DNA of 6,252 nt, from the NCBI GenBank assembly GCA_014730295.1, contig WJIN01000077.1:1-6252 (forward strand), read 5' to 3'. Below the pieces are notes generated by a model. That model was given only the letters and a program-made list of their open reading frames with translations. It was not told the DNA's origin and did not search any database. Both the position numbers and the translations under genes were made by a program. Source of the DNA: Promethearchaeota archaeon (GTDB taxonomy: Archaea; Asgardarchaeota; Lokiarchaeia; Sigynarchaeales; SOKP01). Shown here in pieces: positions 1-5,800 of this stretch; positions within the stretch are counted from its first letter, which is position 1; every line of letters starts with the position of its first letter.

Positions 1-285
1 CTTTTTAATCATATCCATTATGATTTCTTCTTGGTTCTTTACATGTTCTTGGATCTGATTATGATTAATAACTAAATTTTGATTTAAATCTTCAATTTGA
101 GAATTAAGATGAGAAGTTTTATCTTTAAATTCTGCTGTATGTGTTTTAAAATCTTTTTCAAGCTTTTTTATTCTCTTCTCAAGCTTTTCAAATTTATTCT
201 GTTTATCTTTTATTATTATTAAATGTTTTTTTAATTCCTCAAACTCGCTATGAGTGATAAATTCTTCTTTATTTTTTTTAGGCAT
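1..285 (-). CDS. Coiled-coil protein, 3' end outside the window (partial)
   Basis: An open frame starts with ATG at 285 and runs for 95 codons to the window edge with no stop. I recognise no family. The protein starts MPKKNKEEF and is very rich in Lys, Glu, Asp, Asn and Gln. Hydrophobic residues fall in a regular heptad: F15, L18, L22, I25, F32, L35, I39, L42, F46, then F53, L60, I64, L67, L71, I78. This predicts one long, nearly unbroken coiled coil from about residue 15 to the visible end. There is no signal peptide or membrane segment. The start lies only 2 bases after the GTPase stop codon. A GTGAT stretch (295-291) 5 bases before the ATG can pair weakly with the archaeal 16S 3' end, so the two genes are probably co-transcribed and translationally linked. 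A partner or scaffold for the GTPase, which has its own coiled coil, is the simplest guess. The coding call is firm; the role is inference. Confidence 0.75.
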   Translation of the reverse strand, partial: MPKKNKEEFITHSEFEELKKHLIIIKDKQNKFEKLEKRIKKLEKDFKTHTAEFKDKTSHLNSQIEDLNQNLVINHNQIQEHVKNQEEIIMDMIKK

Positions 286-287
286 TT

Positions 288-1289
288 TTAATCACTTGTT
301 ATCTCTGATTGAGTATTCAATTCTGTAACTTGATCCTTTTTAAAAAGATTGTCAATATCAAGCAAACTATCCAATTTTAATTCAAAATCCTCTTTCATAA
401 ACTTTAATTGATCTGTGGTTGCGTTAATACCATCTATAAGAGAATGAATTGGAGTTTTTCTCAGATTATTTATTAAGTATTCGATACCGGAAATGTTTTC
501 GGAAAAATCATTTTTTATCTCTTGTCTTATAGCATCCAAATCTTTAATTTTTTCTTTAATTATTTGAAGATCGTCGAATATTTCTTCTTGGTCATCGATT
601 TTTTTCTTTTTAATATCTAATCGAGACTTCTTTTGCATTTTAAATGAATCTATTTCAGAGAGATTTACGAGAATATTTGTAAAATCATCCTCACTCTTAT
701 CAATTACTTCAAGGAAACTATCTTTCAAATCAGGTATCTCTTGCTCCGGAAATACTTCTTGAATTCCATCTAAATATTTATAGATGGCAAATTCAAGTGC
801 CTCAATTACATTCTGACCCGTTATTGCTGAAGTAAAAATCAATGGAGTATAATGAAGCTCATACTTTTTTACAATATTTTTTAATTCAACCTCCTCTTGA
901 AAGAGATCTAATTTATTTCCAACCAAAAATGTAATACAATCTTCAGATTTCTCCATTAATTTAGGAATATAATAATTTTTTAATTCTGCTAAGGTTTTTT
1001 CAGGTTGTGAAAGATCGAATAACAAAAATGCGATATCTACATTACTGAAAACGACGGGATTTAAAGGATTAAATGAACGCTGACCTCCAAAATCCCAAAC
1101 ACTCACGGAAACCATAAAGTCCATCGATTTGATTTTATAATCTTTCCGCTTTATATTCGAACCGATTGTGGGCATATACCTTTCTGGTGCTTTATCACCG
1201 GTTAATACATTCACTAATGATGTTTTACCGACTCCTCCTGTACCTAATACAATTGCCTTGATATTAATTTCATTATAAAGATTAGACAT
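288..1289 (-). CDS. Ras-like small GTPase with C-terminal coiled-coil extension
   Basis: Predicted cytoplasmic GTP-binding switch protein of the Ras/Rab/Arf superfamily. All G motifs are visible: P-loop GTGGVGKTS at residues 16-24, candidate G2 threonine T41 in PTIG, G3 WDFGGQ at 65-70 (Q70 matches catalytic Gln61 of Ras), G4 NKLD at 125-128, G5 TSA at 153-155. The G domain ends near residue 175. DFGGQ instead of DTAGQ is more like Arf, Roc or G-alpha proteins, so the subfamily is open. The 333 residues far exceed the usual 170-220. The extra C-terminal part is charged, with a regular heptad (I237, L241, I244, I248, L251, I258, F262) predicting a coiled coil at about 224-276. There is no C-terminal cysteine for prenylation and no N-terminal myristoylation glycine (the protein starts MSN), so membrane attachment would need a partner. 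A weak AGGT site lies 4 bases before the ATG. It is the first gene of a unit with the coiled-coil gene downstream. The GTPase call is firm; the cellular process is unknown. Confidence 0.93.
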   Translation of the reverse strand: MSNLYNEINIKAIVLGTGGVGKTSLVNVLTGDKAPERYMPTIGSNIKRKDYKIKSMDFMVSVSVWDFGGQRSFNPLNPVVFSNVDIAFLLFDLSQPEKTLAELKNYYIPKLMEKSEDCITFLVGNKLDLFQEEVELKNIVKKYELHYTPLIFTSAITGQNVIEALEFAIYKYLDGIQEVFPEQEIPDLKDSFLEVIDKSEDDFTNILVNLSEIDSFKMQKKSRLDIKKKKIDDQEEIFDDLQIIKEKIKDLDAIRQEIKNDFSENISGIEYLINNLRKTPIHSLIDGINATTDQLKFMKEDFELKLDSLLDIDNLFKKDQVTELNTQSEITSD

Positions 1290-1330
1290 TATTACCTATT
1301 ATCAACCTTACCTTGTGGTTCATATTAAAA

Positions 1331-1340
1331 TACTTAAATA
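1331..1340 (-). promoter_or_regulatory. TATA-box candidate for the GTPase operon
   Basis: On the minus strand this reads TATTTAAGTA, close to the archaeal box TTTAWATA. It would place the transcript start near 1309, leaving a leader of about 20 bases with GGTTGAT and AGGT, both able to pair partly with the archaeal anti-Shine-Dalgarno. A TTTAAA at about 1358-1363 is an alternative. Assigned by position and sequence only. Confidence 0.35.
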
Positions 1341-1392
1341 GTATATCTAAGTTTTGATTTAAAATTCTTTCTACCTTTTTGTAACTTTTTAA

Positions 1393-1521
1393 TTACCTTG
1401 AATTCTTAAAAATAGATACACAATTTTGATCGTAAGATGATATTCTCTGAATCTTTTTATCATCATCACTGGAATTATTAGATAATCCTCCTTTTTCAAG
1501 AATTTCTTTTAAAACCATCAT
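1393..1521 (-). CDS. Doubtful 42-residue open frame upstream of the GTPase gene
   Basis: A minus-strand frame of 42 codons begins with two ATGs (1521-1519 and 1518-1516) and ends with TAA at 1395-1393. The peptide starts MMVLKEILEKGGLSNN, followed by an SDDDKK stretch, and has no recognisable domain. Its first 10 residues could form an amphipathic helix. There is no Shine-Dalgarno before the ATG, and the stop lies 103 bases ahead of the GTPase start with that gene's likely promoter in between. It may be a real small protein, a leader-type frame or chance. It is listed because it is the only notable content of the 315-base gap between the two divergent genes, apart from their promoters. Confidence 0.2.
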   Translation of the reverse strand: MMVLKEILEKGGLSNNSSDDDKKIQRISSYDQNCVSIFKNSR

Positions 1522-1569
1522 AAAATTTTAGAGAAATATTTTTTGTTAATCCAGAATTTAATTATCTAA

Positions 1570-1579
1570 TTTAATAATA
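1570..1579 (+). promoter_or_regulatory. TATA-box candidate for the thiolase gene
   Basis: TTTAATAATA sits 26-35 bases before the thiolase ATG. With the usual archaeal spacing the transcript would begin only a few bases before the ATG, giving a leaderless or nearly leaderless mRNA. This fits the lack of any GGAGG-like site before the start; the only partial match is GTGA at 1591-1594. Confidence 0.45.
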
Positions 1580-1604
1580 TAATACGAAAAGTGAATAAAT
1601 TTAC

Positions 1605-2798
1605 ATGGGAAATAGCGATATTGTAATTTGTTATGCGAAAAGAACGGCAATAGGAGATTTTGGAGGATCACTTTTGCCTTATAATGCGAGTAAATTACTA
1701 AGTTTTTGCATTAAAGATTGTATTGAATCCACAGGAATTGATCCAAAACTGATCTCGGACATTAAATCGGGATGTTGTATGGAACCTCAAGAAGAAATGA
1801 ATGTTGCACGTGTAGCATCTCTCCTTGCAGGGATTCCACATGAAGTTCCAGCAATGACTATTAATCGAGTTTGTACTTCTGCAATGGAAGCGATTCGAGC
1901 AGGCATGGTTGACATTCTTGCGGGACAATCAGAAGTGGTTCTTGCGGGAGGTACTGAAAGCATGAGTAATGTATCCTATTATGTACCATCAGCTCGATTT
2001 GGGGCTAGATTATTTAATAAAGAATTAAAAGATGGGATAATGGAAGGACTTCATGCAGGTAGTAAAGTGTTTGGTGAAGGCTACATTATGGGTATGACCG
2101 CAGAATATACTGCTGAAAAATATGACATAACAAGAGAAATGCAAGATAAAGCGGCTTTAGATTCACATAATAATGCTGAACAAGCAACAGAATCAGGAAG
2201 ATTTAAGGATGAGATAATACCCATTGAAGTAAAGACGAGAAAAAAAACTTATGTATTCGATAAAGATGAGCACTTTAGAAAAGGTCTAACAATGCAAGAT
2301 CTGCAAAAATTAAGAACCGCCTTTAGCAAGGATGGAACAGTAACCGCGGGTAATTCTTCTGGAATAAACGACGGCGCTAGTATGACATTACTCACCACGC
2401 AAGCAAAAGCAGAGGAATTAGGATTAGAACCACTCGCAAAGATTATCACCATCAGTAAAGTCGGAAACGACCCAAAATATATGGGCATGGGCCCGATGTA
2501 CAGTACCCCTTTAGCTCTTAAACAAGCTAACATGAAGTACGAAGATCTTGGACTAGCCGAATGTAATGAGGCATTCGCAGCGCAATATGTTGCTGTTGGA
2601 CAAGAATTAGGTTGGGATTTTGAAAAGACAAATGTTAACGGGTCTGGTATTGGTCTTGGGCATCCAGTAGGATGTACCGGTGCGAGAATCATAGTAACGC
2701 TCATTCATGAAATGAAGAAGCGGGATGTGTCCTATGGACTTGCGACCTTATGCGGTGGCGGTGGTGTTTCAGAAGCAACCATAGTAGAAAATATCTAA
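1605..2798 (+). CDS. Thiolase, acetyl-CoA C-acetyltransferase type
   Basis: Thiolases either condense two acetyl-CoA to acetoacetyl-CoA and CoA, or run the reverse cleavage in fatty-acid degradation; a soluble cytoplasmic enzyme. The 397 residues match the family's usual 390-400. Visible landmarks: nucleophile C90 in RVCTSAMEA, AGGTESM at 114-120, the GMTAE...KYDITREMQD block at 163-181, TAGNSSGINDGAS at 247-259, NEAFAAQ at 321-327 (N321), GHPVGCTGAR with H353, and C383 in LCGGGG. The Cys-His-Cys set plus Asn is complete, so it should be active. Small departures are GSGIGLGHP where many members have GGAIALGHP, and CTSAM for CGSGL. The ATG at 1605 opens directly into the conserved N-terminus with no earlier in-frame candidate nearby. 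It stands alone, with no HMG-CoA synthase, DUF35 or acyl-CoA dehydrogenase gene in view, so mevalonate supply, beta-oxidation or another acyl-CoA route cannot be separated. It is visibly richer in G+C than its neighbours, which could mean high expression or bacterial origin. Confidence 0.95.
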   Translation: MGNSDIVICYAKRTAIGDFGGSLLPYNASKLLSFCIKDCIESTGIDPKLISDIKSGCCMEPQEEMNVARVASLLAGIPHEVPAMTINRVCTSAMEAIRAGMVDILAGQSEVVLAGGTESMSNVSYYVPSARFGARLFNKELKDGIMEGLHAGSKVFGEGYIMGMTAEYTAEKYDITREMQDKAALDSHNNAEQATESGRFKDEIIPIEVKTRKKTYVFDKDEHFRKGLTMQDLQKLRTAFSKDGTVTAGNSSGINDGASMTLLTTQAKAEELGLEPLAKIITISKVGNDPKYMGMGPMYSTPLALKQANMKYEDLGLAECNEAFAAQYVAVGQELGWDFEKTNVNGSGIGLGHPVGCTGARIIVTLIHEMKKRDVSYGLATLCGGGGVSEATIVENI

Positions 2799-2830
2799 CT
2801 CTCTTTAGATTTCTAATATCCATCCTCTTA

Positions 2831-2850
2831 TATTTTTTTATACATTTTTT
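2831..2850 (+). terminator. Oligo-T terminator after the thiolase gene
   Basis: Runs of seven T (2833-2839) and six T (2845-2850) begin 35 bases after the thiolase stop, with a back-up run of eight T at 2877-2884. Archaeal polymerase terminates at such tracts without needing a hairpin, and none is seen here. Confidence 0.5.
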
Positions 2851-3009
2851 ATATACTTTTAAATAATAAAGATTGCTTTTTTTTGAATGATCTTATTTAT
2901 AAGCTTTTTATTGGATTTAGGTTGTATAGGAAATGATTACCTCGATCTTATGAATATAAAATGAAAACATGTTCGTTCTATTTATAAAAAAATTTACATG
3001 GTTTAAGAA

Positions 3010-3019
3010 TTTAAATATA
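3010..3019 (+). promoter_or_regulatory. Consensus archaeal TATA box in the intergenic region
   Basis: TTTAAATATA is an exact match to the archaeal TTTAWATA box and is preceded by purine-rich AAGAA, where a TFB recognition element would lie. The predicted start is near 3040, which coincides with an ATG. No established gene follows on this strand, so it either drives a small transcript or is chance in AT-rich DNA. Confidence 0.35.
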
Positions 3020-3176
3020 ATTGCGTAATGTTAAAATCAATGGTTAAAGACAAGGTAGGGGAGTGGGCGAACAATTATAGATTTTGAAAAATATCCGTTC
3101 AAATATAAGGCAGATTTATAGATATTTGGAAAATAGACAAGAATATATTAAAAAGAAATTATAGGAATATTGATGT

Positions 3177-3206
3177 AAATCCTACATAGTTATGTGGAGA
3201 GGATTT
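3177..3206 (+). repeat. Hairpin-forming inverted repeat
   Basis: An inner stem CTACAT/ATGTGG (one G-T pair) closes the tetraloop AGTT at 3188-3191. Outer arms AAATC and GATTT can extend it with a small asymmetric bulge. About ten to eleven pairs in total. It lies about 140 bases downstream of the transcript start predicted from the TATA box at 3010 and about 50 bases before a T run, so it may be part of a small structured RNA. Its strand is unproven. Confidence 0.4.
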
Positions 3207-3416
3207 AATTTATAGTCAAACTTGAGAAAGTTATTTTACTTTTTCTACTAGTATTTTCTTTTTTGATAAGGCTTATAAATTATTCAGGTTTTATGTTCAA
3301 TATATCTTAATAAAGACAATCTAGATTAAGAAGGGAGTATTTTATTTATATTTATCAATATGTTTTATTTGTAATCATTTTAGCTTTCTAAATTACAGAA
3401 AATGTATTTTGAATTT

Positions 3417-3893
3417 CTACCAAATCGTCCTAAGATCAAATAAATCACAGAAAACTTGGTCTCTAGTTAAAATTTTAGTTATATTATTTACTTTTGCAAC
3501 GGCATAGATACACAGATCGAAAAGTTCTAAAGATTTCCTATTTTCTTTTGAATAATCTTCTATTTTCCTAATATTATTTGTTAATTTCTTTCCCATCCTC
3601 TTTAAAACTTTATAATCCCATGCATAAAAATCAAAATTCTTTCTCTTTTCTAATTCTTCAATAAATATATTAAATTTTTCAATTCTTTGATTTTTGAATA
3701 ATTTATACATAAACTCAGCTAAAGCTGGTACTGGGATAATGATATTTATTTCTTCAATTAACATTTTATAGAAAATTTTTTTCAACTTTTTTGAAATATT
3801 TAATCTATTCAAATATTCTGTTGAATCTGGATCTGCTAATTGAAAAAATGCAAAAATCGCACAAGCATCCATTAAATAAACAGATTCCATCAT
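3417..3893 (-). CDS. PIN-domain protein, predicted Mg2+-dependent ribonuclease
   Basis: A single PIN domain fills the 158 residues. The expected acidic residues are present in order: D9 in YLMDACAIFAF, E60 in PVPALAEF, D126 in ELFDLCIYAVA, and D145 in ILTRDQVF. The set is complete, so metal-dependent RNA cleavage is likely. This is the architecture of VapC-type toxins and of PIN nucleases in rRNA maturation, and it is cytoplasmic. Two adjacent ATGs (3893 and 3890) can serve as start; the first lies 2 bases after the stop of the 248-residue gene. There is no Shine-Dalgarno site, so expression probably depends on translation of the gene before it. It is the last gene of a three-gene unit. Unlike standard VapBC, the genes before it are large (302 and 248 residues), and no small AbrB- or RHH-like antitoxin is visible. 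The PIN assignment is firm; toxin versus housekeeping nuclease is undecided. Confidence 0.88.
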   Translation of the reverse strand: MMESVYLMDACAIFAFFQLADPDSTEYLNRLNISKKLKKIFYKMLIEEINIIIPVPALAEFMYKLFKNQRIEKFNIFIEELEKRKNFDFYAWDYKVLKRMGKKLTNNIRKIEDYSKENRKSLELFDLCIYAVAKVNNITKILTRDQVFCDLFDLRTIW

Positions 3894-3895
3894 AA

Positions 3896-4642
3896 TTATA
3901 TATTTTTGGAAAAATCTCTTTTAAAAGTCATATGTTCTTCATCAGATATTGATAAATCAGAGAAGAATTTTCCATATTTAAAAAATGGGTTATTATTGAT
4001 TTTTTTTAATTGTTTTATGGTTAGAGGTTTACTAATAATATCTAATTCAAACATCTCTTTTTGTAATTTGAGAACGTCAACATTATGAATCTTATGTATT
4101 TCAGTTAGTAATTCGATCTTATTCATATAGAGATCAGATTTTTTACTTATTGTATCTTCTTCATTATCTAGTTCCAGAAGTTTTCCAGTTGATTCATTTT
4201 TGGATTTATATTTTCTAAAAGCAAAAGGATCATTAATATTCATGAAAAATCCATCATAAGTAAAATCATAATAATTGTTACCCTCAAATATAGAATTAGG
4301 ATTTGATATATAATCTGATTTACTTAAAAGTGAATTTAATTTCTGTAATTCATATTTTTTCTTTTTCTTTTTTAGTTTTTCTTTTTTTGGTTTTCTTAAT
4401 TTTTCTTGAGTTCTTTCTATTCTATATTCTTCTCTTTTAATACTAAATAATGAGATCTTTTTTTGAAAAAGAAGAGATTTCACCTGGTCTATTATTTCTT
4501 GTTCAATACTATTTAGAGCGATATCTAATATTTCATCAAAATCCAAATCATAATTGCTTTTCCAAATTTTTTTTAAATAATATATAAATTCATTCTTAAA
4601 CTTTGAATTAATCATATCATTTTCATAGGATAAATCAATCAT
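3896..4642 (-). CDS. Uncharacterised protein with lysine-rich central segment
   Basis: I do not recognise this 248-residue protein. It begins with a helical, partly acidic region (about residues 1-65). A strongly basic helical stretch (about 68-97) follows, including a run of six lysines at 91-96. Next comes an aromatic, Asn-rich section (110-145, with motifs GNNYYDF and DGFFMN), then an acidic patch (157-163), a helix at 171-200 and a polar tail. There is no signal peptide, membrane span, Cys cluster or nucleotide-binding motif. The basic stretch could bind RNA or DNA, or a partner with an acidic tail. The ATG at 4642 overlaps the previous stop as ATGA and is preceded at 10 bases by a strong GGAGG site, so this start is well supported. 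The PIN gene follows 2 bases after its stop. Poly-A tracts coding for the lysines may be slippage-prone. Context suggests it works with the PIN nuclease, as adaptor, inhibitor or RNA-binding subunit; this is inference. Confidence 0.8.
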   Translation of the reverse strand: MIDLSYENDMINSKFKNEFIYYLKKIWKSNYDLDFDEILDIALNSIEQEIIDQVKSLLFQKKISLFSIKREEYRIERTQEKLRKPKKEKLKKKKKKYELQKLNSLLSKSDYISNPNSIFEGNNYYDFTYDGFFMNINDPFAFRKYKSKNESTGKLLELDNEEDTISKKSDLYMNKIELLTEIHKIHNVDVLKLQKEMFELDIISKPLTIKQLKKINNNPFFKYGKFFSDLSISDEEHMTFKRDFSKNI

Positions 4643-5547
4643 TCATTTTCACCCTCCTTATCTTCCTTAATAATGGATTGAGTAACCAGATCTCTTAATT
4701 GGTTCTTAGCATCTTCAGGTAATATTAATTGTTCATCTTTCTTTCGCTTAACTTGAATAAATTGAGGTATTGTATTCAAATATTTCATATACAAAAATCT
4801 CCATTCCTTTGCATAATCATAAATATAATCCTGAGCCGTTTCTAATATCTTATCAGATCCTTGTAAATAATTATCTAAAATATTTAGATAATTATTGATA
4901 TATTCCTGTAGCATAAAAAAATCATCTTCACTTATCTGATTTTCATTTGAATAGTAATTATGTAATTTATAATCCAAAGTCCGGTTAAAGAATGAAATGA
5001 TAGTTTTTATTGCTAAGTGTTCTTTATTAAATCCAAAATTTTTAAATAATCGGTCAATTTCACTAAGTACTCCAATAGTTAATGTTCTTTTTTTTCTTGT
5101 AAAATTCTTATATTCAGATATATAATATTTTAGAATATAATTAATTGCGAAATCCGTATATATTGTATTTTGAGAATATTGTTCTTCCTCCTCAACAATA
5201 GAAAATATCATAATGTTTTTAATAACATTTACATATTCTTTCCAAAGGAGTTCAAAAATTCTCTTATTTTCCTCTCTGGATTCTTTAATTATCTCGTTAA
5301 AATTCTTTATGAATAAAATAATTAACTCTTCTATTTCTCTACTTAATTCTTCTGACAAGTCTATTAGTGATATTGATTGTGAAATTTCTCTTAAAAAAAC
5401 ACCAATTAAACAATAGTTTTTTTCAGATAAGAAGACTGAATCTGTTATTAAACGATTTGACAAAATATTAAATAATGCAAAATTTTTTTTAACTAATGAA
5501 AGTTTAATTGCTGAAATTGTATCGTTTAGTACTTGATCGTTTTTCAT
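4639..5547 (-). CDS. Uncharacterised all-helical protein, first gene of the PIN operon
   Basis: I recognise no family in these 302 residues. The sequence is dominated by long amphipathic helices with many Ile, Leu, Phe, Tyr, Asn, Glu and Lys, and almost no Gly or Pro before residue 255, suggesting a helical-repeat or bundle fold. A helical stretch rich in Ile and Leu (about 59-85) is interrupted by charges, so it is probably buried helix and not a membrane span. A short EEEE patch lies at 119-122. The C-terminus is basic at 267-270 (KRKK) and ends acidic (EDKEGENE). There is no signal peptide or catalytic motif. The ATG at 5547 is the only reasonable start: no other Met occurs before residue 113. 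Its stop overlaps the next gene's ATG (ATGA), so it is co-translated with the 248-residue protein and then the PIN nuclease. A scaffold or regulator role is possible but unproven. Confidence 0.8.
   Translation of the reverse strand: MKNDQVLNDTISAIKLSLVKKNFALFNILSNRLITDSVFLSEKNYCLIGVFLREISQSISLIDLSEELSREIEELIILFIKNFNEIIKESREENKRIFELLWKEYVNVIKNIMIFSIVEEEEQYSQNTIYTDFAINYILKYYISEYKNFTRKKRTLTIGVLSEIDRLFKNFGFNKEHLAIKTIISFFNRTLDYKLHNYYSNENQISEDDFFMLQEYINNYLNILDNYLQGSDKILETAQDYIYDYAKEWRFLYMKYLNTIPQFIQVKRKKDEQLILPEDAKNQLRDLVTQSIIKEDKEGENE
4649..4657 (-). promoter_or_regulatory. Strong Shine-Dalgarno for the 248-residue gene
   Basis: On the minus strand the site reads GGAGGGTGA, nearly the full complement of the archaeal 16S 3' end. 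Ten bases separate GGAGG from the ATG at 4642. It is embedded in codons for the acidic C-terminus of the upstream gene and decides the start of the downstream gene. Confidence 0.8.
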
Positions 5548-5563
5548 TTTTTTATGCTTTTAT

Positions 5564-5576
5564 ATAGATAATCTAT
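5564..5576. repeat. Perfect dyad before the PIN operon, possible operator
   Basis: ATAGAT and ATCTAT arms flank one central A, 17 bases before the first ATG of the operon. The site lies in the predicted leader, where a repressor could block transcription. AT-rich short palindromes arise easily by chance, so this is only a candidate. Confidence 0.25.
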
Positions 5577-5629
5577 TGTTATTTTTTTATAAAAATTAAT
5601 ATATTGATTAAAACTTTTAATAATCTCTA

Positions 5630-5637
5630 TATTTAAA
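5630..5637 (-). promoter_or_regulatory. TATA-box candidate for the three-gene PIN operon
   Basis: On the minus strand this is TTTAAATA, an exact archaeal consensus, predicting a start near 5607 and a leader of about 60 bases. A nearer alternative is TTTTTATAAAAA around 5584-5595, which would give a leader of about 14 bases. A third TATA-like site (TATATAAAAG, 5556-5565) is too close to the ATG. In such AT-rich DNA the choice is uncertain. Confidence 0.3.
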
Positions 5638-5783
5638 AATAGTTAGATTAATATAATTTTTTATTTTTTTTCATGATGTATATAATTATAATTATGAATT
5701 AAGTATCTAATTACTTCAGCTAGGATATGTCTATGTTATGTAATAGGAAAATTTCACATAAACTGAGTAAACTTTTTAGATTC

Positions 5784-5791
5784 AAAAAAAA
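5784..5791 (-). terminator. Oligo-T terminator after the methionine synthase gene
   Basis: Eight consecutive T on the minus strand start 9 bases after the TAA stop, typical of archaeal intrinsic termination. A second run (TTTTTTT at minus-strand positions near 5664-5671) could act as back-up. It supports treating the PIN operon as a separate transcription unit. Confidence 0.5.
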
Positions 5792-5800
5792 TCAATGGGT

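Larger units (their letters stand above)
2799..3416. other. 618-base intergenic region without a convincing gene
   Basis: Both strands are full of stops; I find no frame above about 35 codons lying wholly here and no tRNA arms. Contents, in order: T runs after the thiolase gene (2833-2884); a 25-codon frame at 2887-2964 with nothing to support it; a consensus TATA box at 3010-3019; a 15-codon ATG frame at 3040-3087 (MVKDKVGEWANNYRF then TGA) beginning exactly where a transcript from that box should start; a short G-rich patch near 3054-3068 unlike its surroundings; a hairpin at 3177-3206; and a run of six T at 3258-3263. Together these could delimit a transcript of about 220 bases, either a small RNA or the remains of a gene. 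The last 150 bases before the PIN gene's 3' end show nothing I can name. Confidence 0.5.

Noticed and set aside
1597..1608. 12-base word AAATTTACATGG at the thiolase start, found again at 2990-3001
   Set aside because: The second copy's ATG meets a stop after one codon and the flanks differ; likely chance in AT-rich DNA.
1698..1928. Minus-strand open frame of 76 codons
   Set aside because: Lies wholly antisense within the strongly conserved thiolase gene; Cys- and Asn-rich nonsense composition with no start signal.
2249..2704. Minus-strand open frame of 151 codons
   Set aside because: Antisense to the thiolase catalytic region; its length reflects the biased codon use of the real gene.
2887..2964. 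25-codon plus-strand frame after the thiolase terminator
   Set aside because: No promoter with proper spacing, no ribosome site and no recognisable sequence.
3090..3115. Possible tRNA T-arm (GTTCAAAT)
   Set aside because: The flanking bases do not pair as a 5-base stem, and no D-arm, anticodon arm or acceptor pairing is found.
3906..4088. Plus-strand open frame of 60 codons
   Set aside because: Antisense to the 248-residue gene, which has a strong ribosome site and operon structure.
5213..5416. Plus-strand open frame of 67 codons that looks like a hydrophobic peptide
   Set aside because: Antisense to the 302-residue gene; the Phe, Ser and Ile richness is the complement of Lys, Glu and Asn codons.
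5682..5695. Perfect 14-base palindrome ATAATTATAATTAT
   Set aside because: Pure A/T low-complexity sequence; such palindromes are expected at this composition and no second copy is near.
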